Origin: Daldinia sp. FL1419
Lineage: Eukaryota > Ascomycota > Sordariomycetes > Xylariales > Hypoxylaceae
Assembly (NCBI GenBank): GCA_025201765.1
Contig: MU623359.1
Location: 279,992 to 343,991, forward strand
Direction: 5' to 3'
DNA length: 64,000 bases
The notes beneath the pieces were generated by a model. It was not told where the DNA came from. It saw only the letters and a list, made by a program, of their open reading frames with translations, and made no database searches. Position 1 is the first letter of the stretch; every line of letters begins with the position of its first letter. The translations under genes were made by a program, and so were the position numbers. Of the stretch, positions 45,741 to 56,899 are shown one piece after another.

Positions 45741-48268
45741 TTATTCGCTATTCTCAACACGTCTCTGTAGAATCTTCCTGGCGTTCGCCGGGGTAAGGGT
45801 GTCTATATCTAGTTCGGTCAAAAGTTTCTTGGCCTCGGCGTTATCCGTAAAGACACGATCGCTAGCTTGCTGGAGGGATATGGTCCCGTCTGTGGCTTCA
45901 AGTGGCAGATTCAATAACTTTACACCATCCAGTAGTGTACCCAGGGCGATAGAGCCGTCTGGGATGTGGCTGTCTATTAGTGAAGCGATAGCTTCCAGAT
46001 CCCGTGCAAACTGGGCAGCACCGAGCGTTGTAAAACTCTGGGCCATGAGTACGGTCGACCATATTGCATCCTGTAGTTTCTCCAACGCTTCTCTCCATAT
46101 CCTACGATACACAGCAGCGCTTAGGGCAGAAGCGAGAAAAGTTAGATTTCGTTTGAGTATCTGGAATAACGTCAGCAGCGAGGTTGCAAAATTATTCCAA
46201 TTGGAAACTCTACCTTCAAGGGCTCATCCAATTCTGGGGTTACTGAAAGTTGAGAGGTTTCCACTGTAAATATCAGTAATGCTAATTCATGCTAGGGATT
46301 AATCGGTATATCTTACGGTGGGTATCGTCAATGATCGTGGTCCATTGCGTCTTGGAGAAGTACGGGCGAAATGCTTTTTGGTGGGAGTCGACCAGTGCTG
46401 CGACTAGGTATTCCTCTGCAGTCTTTCGGCGGCGAGTGTATGCAGCGATAGTTTCATCGAATAAGATACCGGTGTCACCGTCAGAGCCAACATCTGCTGA
46501 AGTCCTATCTTTCACATTTTCATAACTCATTCCGGTGGCAATATTACCTTCGCCGTGAGAGCGTTTGGCTCTTGCCTGTAACTGTTCCCATAGGGATACG
46601 AAGAACTATACAAAGTTAGCAGCGAGCCCGACGTGTAAACGCGATAATCAATCACACCTCTTCGTTACTCCAATCTTTTAGAGTAGCAATGATATGATCA
46701 GAACTGCCCAAGACCTTGCAGAGGGTCTCAAATGCTCCGGTTCCTTCCAAGGCGGCGGCTTGTTCCTTGGTCACGCCATGTAGAGTGCGACCCAAAGTCG
46801 AGGTAATCGTATAATACGCGTCTAATGAATCCTTGAAGCGGTCGTGATAGTCGTCCAGTATGTCAAGCTGGATATCGATGAGGAATCGGAGCTTATGAGA
46901 GAACCTCCGAACTCTCTCATATTGAGATGTAACGGATTTTAACAAATCTGTTACCCTAACAGCACCAAAAGTTGGCTTCATCTTACCGGCACCGCTGTAA
47001 TCGTAATCAATATTTCGGGCGTCGGGGGAGTTCATAATGACTTGATAGCGTTCTAGAGCAAATTCCTTCTCGGCTTTGAACCAATCGTCGAAATGCTGCT
47101 CTAGCACTTCCGACGTCAGTCCAGCCCAACCTTGGTCCGGATTGCCGCCGTCGTAGTTGAACTTTGATCTTATCTCGTCGTCAAGATCCATCAGTTGTAC
47201 CATGAGACTACTTAAAAATTGCGGGTTTTTGAGGCCGTGCTGAACAAGCGTATCGATCTTCTCTCTCATTACAGGTAGCAGCACCGTGATAAGAGCACAA
47301 GCCGGGTCCATGTAGACTGACTTGTTACGCACCTTGGTATCTTGAAAACGCGACGCCAAGACATAGCCAAGGTTGTCTCGAAAGAAGCCCTCCCATTTGT
47401 CGATTAGCGCTAGGAATTGAGGCATGCAGAAAGTCCCGAAGGACTGAGGACCGCTTGTCGCATTGTTGCCCATGAACTGGAACTTGAACCATTGGACAAA
47501 AGGTTTTGCCATGACCTCAAAGGGTAGCAACGAAATTACTTCTTCGGAGTGAAGTACTTCGGGTGTCTGTAGATCGATGAGCTTCTCGAAACACTGTAGC
47601 CACTCAGTGTCCATCTCGGCGTCCGTATCGACTCCCTGAGGCCAATTACGCTCCTTTAGAACATTTTCTAGCTCCTTATACATAGTGTCCTTCATCTCGT
47701 CCCATAAACTCTCCGTAATCCTTTCGACATAGCTAACGAGATGCGTGGCGGCTTGATCCGCTGCTCCTTGTAGGCTCATCAGCTGCACGCTTATGTTCTT
47801 CAGTCTCGTATACGGGCGCAGTGCGGCTTTGGGGCTCTGGGGGAGATGCGACCGGGCTTCTAGTCTTAGGTTCTCTACATCTTGGAGTAGCGAAACGTAT
47901 TGGTGGGCGAGTTCAATCTTGCGAAGCTGTTTCATAGGTTGCTCGAGACGTCGGATGGCTTCATCGGGCGCGCTGGATTCGGTAACTATTTTTAGACGAG
48001 CATCGATGCTCTCCTGAAGCGCGTTGAATTCTTCTATAGACTTGGCGACCGCGGCCTGGCGGTCTAGAGCCGCACGGTGAGCATCTTCGTGCTCTCTGAG
48101 AGCATCATCGAGCTGGGCTTGGAGCTGGCTGCGTTGGACTTCGACGTTCGCTATTAAGTTATTAAGATTCTCGAAGTCGGTGCTTGATTGAAGCTTGTCG
48201 TCGAGATAGTCTTCCAATCTGATATCGGGTATCTTGGAGTAGGACGGCGTCGGCGCATTGCTAGCCAT
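45741..48268 (-). CDS. RINT1/Tip20 family vesicle-tethering subunit
   Basis: Four exons, 48268-46658, 46605-46317, 46263-46214 and 46160-45741, give 789 residues; the introns have GT-AG ends and keep frame. The N-terminus has a Gln/Glu-rich coiled coil (about residues 30-115, QRSQLQAQLDDALREHEDAH). The RINT-1/TIP-1 domain follows, with motifs WFKFQFMGNNATSGP, DKWEGFFRDNLGYVL and WAGLTSEVLEQHFDDWFKAEK. The C-terminal helical region ends VYRRIWREALEKLQDAIW. The family forms part of the Dsl1/NRZ tether that captures COPI vesicles at the ER; the human homologue also binds Rad50. It is conserved and probably essential. A tiny 50-bp third exon is supported by in-frame sense on both sides. Confidence 0.92.
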
Positions 48269-49840
48269 GGTTATTATCGGGACTTGAAGTTGTCGTTTTG
48301 GTCAAGTCGCAAAGCTCAAATGTTGCATGTGTCAACATTGGTTATTCAACTCTCGCATGCATCTAAACAGTAGCTTGATTAAAAGATATATGTGGGTAAC
48401 GAATAATTAGTACTTGAGTACCTGTACGTACCCCGGCTGCGGGAATCGAGTTCCATTTGGGTGGGACCAATCGGGTTGATTTATTGAATGTACTTAGGTA
48501 CCTGCTTAGTACCCTGGTACCTGAGATACAACCTGAGTCTGTACCTACATAGTAAGACTTCCATATTAATGACTATCATCAAGTTGCGTCTTGTATGCTA
48601 CTAGTGGATAGGCCTTGCTGATAATTGTTTGAGAATGGTTTGAAATTTGATTTGGTATGATATTAATTGTTAAAGCAATCCTTAAGAGCGGCCCCCGATT
48701 CCGGTAGTGTAAACACTATGTGATGTTAACCATTTGGACAGGTACCTAAATAAACAATCCTCCAAACTTCTTTCGAACCCACTGTGCAATTGATTTGTTA
48801 GTTGATAGGTACGTACCTATATAGTTGACCGACTTGAAGCCACGAGGATCCCTTGGGAAACTCGGCAGCAGCTAACTCAAAGTCGTTAGGCGATATTATT
48901 ATTCAGCGGGATTTGTTACTATGAGCCAGTAACGATACACGCCCCTATCTCCAATGTCGATCGATTGCCATACGAACCATTTAAGATTTGCGGGACATGA
49001 CGACATTATTCCCGATGAAGTGCTTGTTCTAGATATATTCTAACGTTAGATATGTTCTAAATATGCGAGCCTAGAGTTAATCGCGGGGAACCAATGAATG
49101 GAGGCTGGGTTATCTTCAGTAGAGGAAATGAGCCGCCAGTGAGACGAGGAAAGACATCATACCACTAGGAGTAATAATGCACGCGATCGTCTCGATAACT
49201 CACGACGGCTTTCCCCCCTTTTTATTATTGCCACTAGACGAGACCCTGAACTTACCATCTACTCTATCATTTCCATCATTTCCACATTCTACTTGTCAAT
49301 TCTACGCACCAATTCCACGCACGACGCCCATATGTATAAATCTTTAATTCATCTCTGCGACGCGAACTTTACGCTTAGATATCATAAATATGGTTGGAGA
49401 TGAACGTCGTAGATCATTTGGGATAGGAGGTGCTGGTAATATCCGTATGCGCTATCCTTCTGAGTGTAGTTCAACGAACCTAGTTTGCTAACATTCTGTC
49501 GTACCCAGGAACACGGGAAGAAGCCATGGTACACGATATGGTATCAATAACTGATCTCGTAAAACGCCGCCGAAGTAGTCTTATGAGCTTAGGGTCCATC
49601 TCCGAAGAAGGCGGGGAGACCAAGTCATCTAGGTTTTCCACACGCTTCAAAAACGTCTTCAGCTCGCGCTCGAAGTCAACAACTGGTATGACCAAGTAAT
49701 AACAACAACGCCAACGGCACAAGAGGGTAATGTCTGCTGGACCGATATCACTATATCATATACGGCGAAAAAAAAAGGGATTGCAAATAACACATTAAAT
49801 TATGATTGTCGTCATTCACAGGTAAATTTTGGTAAAAAGC
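48269..49840. other. Spacer with possible gene fragment
   Basis: Mostly featureless, with many GGTACC and TACCTA units near 48420-48550 and 48740-48830. At 49480-49722 (minus) an open frame holds VDFERELKTFLKRVENLDD and KLIRLLRRRF, which looks coding-like and follows a possible CCAG acceptor, but I cannot place it in any gene. It may be a fragment. Confidence 0.45.
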
Positions 49841-51628
49841 CTACATCACGTATCTGAAATACGGGTTTTCCTTGTCCGTCAGATCTCGGAACGCAAGCTT
49901 GGCTCTTTCAGTTTCGTCGTCTACCATCGCGGACTCTTTCTTTTGATTTTCGTACCTGAGCACGATAAAGAGAGCTATTGAGGCCAAGATTGTAATGCAA
50001 TAGCTATGATACACAAGTCAGAAGGTTAGGTACTTAAGGAGAGGGGACGGGAAAATGTTGGAAGTGGCAGACGAACCATATGATGAGCCCAAGCCATAGC
50101 TCGGGGTAATGGGACGCTTTAGTTTGACTCTTGATCAACTGGGGTCCGATGATATTTCCTATTAAAGTATGGGTGAATAGATGAACTGACAAAATTGAAG
50201 GGTTGGGGATTAATACCAACACAATATGCAACAAATATGGTCGCAGAGGTAAAACTCTTTTTCGTGTGTCCGGCAACGTTGGACATTCCAAGTGTGATTA
50301 TCAGGCTCACCACAGCGCCAAAGGTGCCTGTTATTGTATATCCTATCACAGGCGCCGCAGCGTGGTATGTCCACTGGCTCCTCCAGATGATAGCACAACC
50401 TGCTATGACGGGAAGACAACAGATAATCAGCATTAATAAGCGGATATTCGAGTAACGCGATCCGAGCCAGCCTGTGAGTAGAATTGTGATCAGGCATAGG
50501 CCGCCTAATGGGAATTGGAAGACGATGGATTGTAGGGTACTCCAACCGAAGGTCGACACAATGAGAGGACCGAAGCCAGATACAGCGCCATTGACGGTGT
50601 AAGCAGAGGCCATCATGATGGCTATTAGCCATATCTTGATGTCGAGTACGGCCTCCTTTAGTTGCGACCACTTGAATTTAGTGCATCGAACACCAGTCTG
50701 GCCGTACCGTAGCCGCTCCACTGCAGCAAACCTCTCTTCTTTGGTTAAAAACCACGCCGAAACAGGAGAACTTGGAACCGCGAAGCAAAAGAGCCCAAAG
50801 AGAAAAGTAAGACATCCGGCTAGGAGGTAAATGTACTGCCAGCGGCGCAGACCACCACTTGTTATCTGGGCGAATCCATAGTTAAGAGCACCGCCGATGA
50901 TCGTCCAGAGGCCGGTTGAGGAAAACCACCAACTCTGTCTCAAGGACTGCTCTTGCTGCGTATAGAATCCGCTGACAATGCACATAAATCCCGTGGGAAT
51001 GACGCTTTCAATGAACCCTAAGAAGAAGCGTTGCGCATATAACCCCTGATGGGAAGTTACCGCAGCAGTGAGCATGCATATTAAGGACCAGAGCACAACA
51101 ACGCCGCCGAGGACACGACCTGTCTCAAAGCGTTGCAGAGCATACGACATGGGGTATAGCCCACCCAACATGCCAAAATAGAAGATGGATGTTGCCCAAC
51201 TGAGCCGCGACGTGTCGATCGCAGGTGGGTTCCGGGGATCTGGGACGCTGAGCTTCAAGTCTGCTGTCATGCCGAACAGAGCCGCAGATCCCAAAATAGC
51301 CTGAACGTAGTGTAAGTGCTACAATCATAGGAATCGAGAATGTACGATGCTACCTTGTCATAATATACGAGTCCGTCTTAAATAGAAGTTAGCTGTATGT
51401 GTACATGAAGCACATACTGTAAGAGGGCAAAGACTTACATCCAATGGTCATGGCCGGGATCAAAAACCAATCGATCTTGCGAACAGCACGCCGAACGACG
51501 GCGGGATCAACCGTATGTCCCTCCTCGCCAACCATAGCAATAGCGACATCTTTATCGCCGACTGATTTCGCGTCGACTGTCCGCAACGCAGCTATAGGCG
51601 CATCTTGCTGTTCGGCTCCCTTCTCCAT
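49841..51628 (-). CDS. MFS transporter, Dal5/allantoate permease family
   Basis: Five exons, 51628-51439, 51376-51354, 51300-50217, 50158-50077 and 50003-49841, give 513 residues. The 23-bp second exon completes YGLVYYDK and joins to AILGSAALFGM, a normal first-loop layout. Twelve hydrophobic helices can be traced. The family motifs include GFIESVIPTGFMCIVSGFY in helix 4-5, KEER in the long central loop, and NIIGPQLI with HYPELWLGLII before the last helices (CYCITILASIALFIVLRYEN). The N-terminal 50 residues are cytosolic. The C-tail carries FRDLTDKENPYFRYVM, the conserved ending of anion:cation symporters of this family. Members take up nicotinate, biotin, allantoate, ureidosuccinate or other organic anions by proton symport. 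The substrate cannot be told. Confidence 0.92.
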
Positions 51629-52341
51629 GATTGCCGCTGTAAGGCCGACAGAATATTCAGTCCGCTCAAGGGGTGGGAAAAGAACGTCGCAAGGGACGAT
51701 AAAATTTGCCAAAAACCTCGTCTCTGCTCGATCGCGAAAGTCAGTCTCGCTTATACTAGTGCGAATAGCGAAAAGATGCCAAGCCAGCTAATAAGTCCGA
51801 ACCCCAGGTCGCTTTAATGAAGTCGCTGCTTGCCCCCACGTCGACAATTGCCTCACTGCTAGCAGGGCTGTTCTAGGCCCTGCCTAGCCCGCTAAGAAAA
51901 CAGGACATGGTTTCTTGGGATTTACGTTGGCAACTTGTTGAGAAGTAAGTTTTATCCACAGAGTTAATGTTCGTGAGGATCTTATTCTTGGTGAGATCTT
52001 TTACGAAGAGAAGACCGAAAGATGCAGAAGAGGACGTCGAAAGTTGATCACGTCAAACGATTCGCGTGCCCCGCTGTTTGATTCCTAGCATTGCATTCCC
52101 TTCCAACATTATTATGAACCTTTCCATTCGTATTTGGGACTATTCGTGGTTTCGGAATACGCTTCATGGAGTATTATTTGCAAGGACTAATAATTAGAAT
52201 ATCTTATTAGTTACATTGTCCCACAACCACTAACCTAGACTTTTTGAAAAGTAGTATCTTATATTAAGGTGAGGTTGGTAGTTAGCTGATTATATTTCCA
52301 TCCCCTGTCCGTAAGGCGTAACTCTTGACCTTGATTTAATA
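51629..52341. other. Spacer
   Basis: Promoter of the permease and 3' region of the Kelch gene. No open frame with domain sense. Confidence 0.5.
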
Positions 52342-53382
52342 TCAACGACTTAGTTCAAAGGAATCAAACGTATCGACGGGCCCCGAACCCATCGTGATAC
52401 CCCCACCCGGAATATAGATGCGACCGTTGACCGAAGCTGCCGCCGTACCGTGTCTTGGATGCGGCATAGCTGGCTGTTTGTACCATTTATCCTCCTTCAC
52501 GCTGTAGACTTCCGTTTCGCTATAAACACCATTCGACCCAGGCGCCGGGTTACCCTCGCCCCCGAAAGTCGCAATATAATCCCCGATAACTCCAACGGCA
52601 AGTCCGCCGCGGGCAGTAGGCATTTCAGCATGAGTCGTCCATCCCTTTGACGGCGCGGTAAGATCCAAGGACCATGTCGTATTGCGCCCGTTTACCTGTC
52701 CGTGATCACGGCCGCCTACGACGTAGAATTTCTTACCAATGACCGCTCCGCCGACGTGATCTCTGGGCGCGGGGAGACTCGGTAATGTTGTCCAAATCCC
52801 TTTTTCGGTATCGTATGCGGTTACGATATCGAGAGTAAGTTGGTCGCCGCCAATTTCGAGCCGATCTAGCCCTCCGGCCAAATACACAGTGGTTCCTGAA
52901 ATTCCCACAGCAGAAGCCCCACGGCCTTGGCCCTCCGGCATAGGAGGTAGAGCCGACCATTCACGTTCGGAAATGTCGTAGACGAAACAGTCGCGCGAAG
53001 ACCGCCAGACCCGGTCCGATCCATCCCCGGTAAGACCTCCGAGCAAGTAGATCTTGCCGTTAACCGCAGCGGCATTGATATGGGTGAAAGCTTCTGGAAT
53101 TGGTGTAAGACGTTGCCATTCATTCTCTTTCAGTGAGTAAGCCTCAAATGTGTCCCTCGACTGGACGGCCGGTAGACTGGCGTTGGCATTAGGAGATATG
53201 CCACCTAGAAGATAGATATGGCTATCAGTCGCAGCTGTACCGTGTTCCTGTATAGCGGCACCGTTTCCAACGGCCGGAAGGTTTGTCCACAGAAACTTGG
53301 GTTGGGCATGGGGTTGACCAGTAGGGGATGCTCCAACCGATATGGCCCAAGGTAACGATAACAGAATTGCAGATGGCTTCAT
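52342..53382 (-). CDS. Secreted Kelch-repeat protein
   Basis: Intronless, 346 residues. The signal peptide is about residues 1-19 (LLSLPWAISVGAS). It then builds a Kelch beta-propeller: at least six blades, each with a GG turn before an aromatic/acidic strand, such as HIYLLGGI, KIYLLGGLTGDG, TVYLAGGLD, KFYVVGGRDHG, YIATFGGEGN and RIYIPGGG. These alternate with W-x-LPxMP-type turns (WSALPPMPEGQGRGAS, WTTLPSLPAPRDHVGG, WYKQPAMPHPRHGTAA). Kelch propellers bind proteins or sugars, and secreted fungal ones are related in fold to galactose oxidase. The copper ligands of galactose oxidase are not evident, so oxidase activity is not claimed. Its partner is unknown. Its neighbours do not suggest a pathway. 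Confidence 0.88.
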   Translation of the reverse strand: MKPSAILLSLPWAISVGASPTGQPHAQPKFLWTNLPAVGNGAAIQEHGTAATDSHIYLLGGISPNANASLPAVQSRDTFEAYSLKENEWQRLTPIPEAFTHINAAAVNGKIYLLGGLTGDGSDRVWRSSRDCFVYDISEREWSALPPMPEGQGRGASAVGISGTTVYLAGGLDRLEIGGDQLTLDIVTAYDTEKGIWTTLPSLPAPRDHVGGAVIGKKFYVVGGRDHGQVNGRNTTWSLDLTAPSKGWTTHAEMPTARGGLAVGVIGDYIATFGGEGNPAPGSNGVYSETEVYSVKEDKWYKQPAMPHPRHGTAAASVNGRIYIPGGGITMGSGPVDTFDSFELSR

Positions 53383-54106
53383 ATTGCAGTATTTCCAGAT
53401 ATTATCATGAACGAATAAGATTACCTAGAAATAGGAGTATGGTACTTAAATTTCACATGAAAACACATGACTACCATTGTACTTGAGCGGCTACTTATAT
53501 CGAAGGAGTTCAACTACTTGAAGGCATCCGAATATTCATTCGTCCGCCCCGACCGAACCCCAGAGTGGGTAACCTCCCATGCGCCACATCCTTCCGGGAA
53601 TATACCCCCGCATATTCTAATTCCGACCGACGTCTTCGGATGAGCTGCGCCTATCTACCCTGTTTAAACCGTGGAATTGGGGATAGTATGGTTGGCCCGG
53701 CCTCCGTCAGGGATGAAAAGCGTATTCGACGTCTACCTAAATTGCTGGCGATAATTAAAAAATAAGCATAACATGACGAAAAACTGCAGTCTCGGAATAT
53801 TATCTGAGCTTATTCAAGGATAATTCCCAATCTATTAACTTTTTACATTAGATGCCGATGCCATATTACGTGTTCCGTAGAATAACTTGCGTCCCCCTAT
53901 TTTACCAGCCACTTCTTGGAGGAGGGGCGCAATCATACCCCGAGGTCGAATCCGAAAGAGGTTCGTAGTTCCATCCAGGTATGTAGAAATACATATATCT
54001 AAACTATTAACCTCTATTCCTAAATTTCCTGTTATAATTAACTTTAAACATTACAATTCTACCATTTCGTCGTTTCCTGTTATCAGGTTGAAGCGAGATT
54101 GCCACC
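53383..54106. other. Spacer
   Basis: Promoter of the Kelch gene and 3' region of the ceramide synthase; AT-rich from about 53740 to 54080. No gene. Confidence 0.5.
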
Positions 54107-55402
54107 CTAGTGAAGCTTTTTTCCCTGGCCCGCTAAAGCACCGACTCTGTTCTCACGTTCTGCGGTATCGAGTTCCGGTGCCTCGTCCTCCGATCGATCA
54201 TCCTTTGCGATTCCTAAGAAAACGAACCTGTAAGCGTTGCGGATGAGACAGTACAGCCAAAACAGGTTCAAGGACTGAAGTGACGCCAGCAGGGCGAGTG
54301 TGACGATGTTTGACAGCGGGCATTTGAATTGTTCCGCTTCCCAGTCGAGTTCGTAGGGTCCAATTGTGTTGAACTCGTTGAAGAGGGAGTAAATGATGCG
54401 GAGGTTGATGTAGTGGCGCAAGTATGTCCACATAATGATGCACAGGCCGAACGAGTGTCCTTGGTATGGATTGTTAATATAATTCAACGACTTAGATGCC
54501 TGCGAAGTGAAACAGTCAGTTGAAAAGAAAGCCCTTCTGGATTAACTTGTAGATGATGCGGGAGACTCTGTATGGTTAGGCTGGCTTACGGCAAGGAAAA
54601 AGTCGCTAATATCGTGTGTGACATAGACTGCGATGCCTATATACGTAAAATGAAACCGGTAGCTAAGGCCGATAAGTGCTATGGTAACGATATGATGGCC
54701 GACGAGCTCCTTAAAGTCCTTTCGTCTCTTCTCGAAGCCTAGTAGCATGACGATAGACTGTTGCACCCAGAACGCAGCTTGAAATAAGTAGTAAAACTTG
54801 ATGTTCGCATTATGAGTTCTATGTGGGAAGCCTTCGTACATGCCCCTCGTGTTGAAATACCATACGGGAGTCTGCCTCATGCAGTACATGCCGAATGGCC
54901 CAATGAAGGCGATATAAAAGACGATGTACATCTGTTCCATGAATCGTAACTGCTTGGCCCGCGACTTGATGCCAAATCGTCGAGCTAGCGGGCGTAGCAC
55001 CTCGTGCATAACGAACTCCCGAGTAAAAGATAAGAATACTGTGTAGAAACCCACGAAGGCCACGTCCCATGGACCTTTACCGTATTGCGGAGAATTATTA
55101 ACATTGTCTATCTTATAAGATAGAAATAGAAAGGGGTGGATAATGTTGGACTGTGTCGGATTGAGGCCGTAGAGGAAGGTAGTCGCTAGCATGAGAATCA
55201 GTGGTAACGCCCATGATCGCCGCAGCAGAGACCGGGCCTTTCTTCGTTTAGGATATCTCTTCCGTTTCGTCGACCAGCTTGAGTTGCCATTATAAGCCTC
55301 TAGGGGAATTCGTGGAGTTACACGTTCGATACATATATTAGCCTTCTTGCGCTGACGAGATGCATCGTCGTATGTTGAGCTAAAATGATCATCCATAGCC
55401 AT
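54107..55402 (-). CDS. Ceramide synthase (LAG1/TLC domain)
   Basis: Two exons, 55402-54590 and 54499-54107, give 401 residues; the 91-bp intron has GTAAGC and CAG ends. A basic N-terminal region (KRKRYPKRRKARSLLRRSW) precedes the first membrane helix (about 70-85), as in fungal LAG1 homologues. The TRAM/LAG1/CLN8 domain holds the catalytic Lag1 motif, with HHIVTIALIGLSY containing the paired His and THDISDFFLA containing the paired Asp. Further helices follow, with IIMWTYLRHYINL near the end and an acidic tail (DDRSEDEAPELDT). The enzyme joins a fatty acyl-CoA to a sphingoid base in the ER to make ceramide. It is normally needed for growth and cell polarity. The start is at the first of two nearby ATG codons. 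Confidence 0.93.
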
Positions 55403-56480
55403 GATTACGGGGTTTTGTAACGGTGGCTGTGCCTATGAAGAACAACTCCAAATGCGACGGTAAATGTAAAGATGGAGTTCTGCGCCGAGATCATCGTGAA
55501 CGAGTTATCCCTCGCCGCTCTTTTATTCACCAAAAAAGGCAGTTAAATTGGCGTAATATGCCCCTTTAGAGATTTATTCCATCTCGTCACTCCGACGGGT
55601 CCGGACGGCGCCCGCGGAGGGCGCTTTTGTGAATTCACCACCTATTTTCATTACACCTATTGCTGACAAAACGACTGATATTATAGCAAGTATTCGAAGA
55701 AATATTATATAGATACCACCGTATAATGCGCGTCTGAGTACCTAATTAGTTTAATTTTCTAGATAGCGTTGAGATTCATACTCCATGGCTAATGCTCATC
55801 AGCGCTCACCCTTGCCCCCAGCATCTAATAGGTAACAGTTATACCCCCTAAGTATCCTAGATAAACAGCTCCAAGATTTAAATACCTACTTAGGTACCTA
55901 TTGTGAGAAACATCGTCTAAAACGTTCGCCACCCTTTCCTTTACCTCGGACCTGGCGGTCTAGATTTTGAAGTGTATTCTACTAGTCCAGAGGATGTGCC
56001 CATTAGACGTCTATAAAGATGATAAATTCATGGCAGGCATCGAATAGGCATAAGAATCGCAATCCTGTGTAATGATCTTATTAATCGTACATGCAAACGT
56101 CATTAAAATTATTGCGCCGTTGATCGATGGAGATTCGGGCTAGCAACACAGCATTCAACCTTTCACTTCGGGCCTTTACAACGGCGGTTACTGTCAAGTA
56201 GACGTATCGACTTATACGTAGCTTATAGCCGCACCACTGTCATCATGGCCATATTCATCACTATTTGGTCGACGGTATTATGGCAAGACGACAACAGAAA
56301 TTGCCTAGTTTAGGTTGTACATACGAATGCATTGCGGGTTTAGACAAGAGGTGGCAACGAGAATGAGCACCGAGGGCGTAATATATTCTGTAACCTTCCC
56401 TTGCGCCACAAGCATGTACGTATTAATTATGTAGATGGATATAGGAGGTAGGCATTATAGGGATGGAGGGCCTAAGTTAA
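55403..56480. other. Spacer at the edge of the AT-rich block
   Basis: Promoter of the ceramide synthase; no gene seen. A GC-rich inverted repeat (GCGCCC, 5-base loop, GGGCGC, then TTTT) lies at 55608-55628. Composition changes sharply to AT-only from about 56480. Confidence 0.5.
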
Positions 56481-56899
56481 TGTTGAAATAGAATGCATGT
56501 ATGAGGTAAGTTATTTGTATTGTTAAGTTTATCTTAGAGAATAGATGGGTATATTTATAATATATAAGGTTATGGATGTGGAGTATATTATATTTCTATA
56601 TATTAGTTATATATATTCTAATATTTTTATTTAAATTATATTTATAATTAATCCTAAATATTTTCTTAATTTAACTTTATTTATATCTTTATGTTTCTTA
56701 GGGTTTGAAATATATTATTAATGGAAATAGGTTTTTATTAGGGCTTTTATAGGGTAGGTTTTTTGATTTTTCCTTTTTTGATTGTTTAGGTTAGGTATTT
56801 TTTATTATATAATATGTTTATATTGTATTATATTTTAGTTTTTATTAGTTGGTATATGTATATATGTGTATGTGTATGTATATATATAAGAAATTTTCC

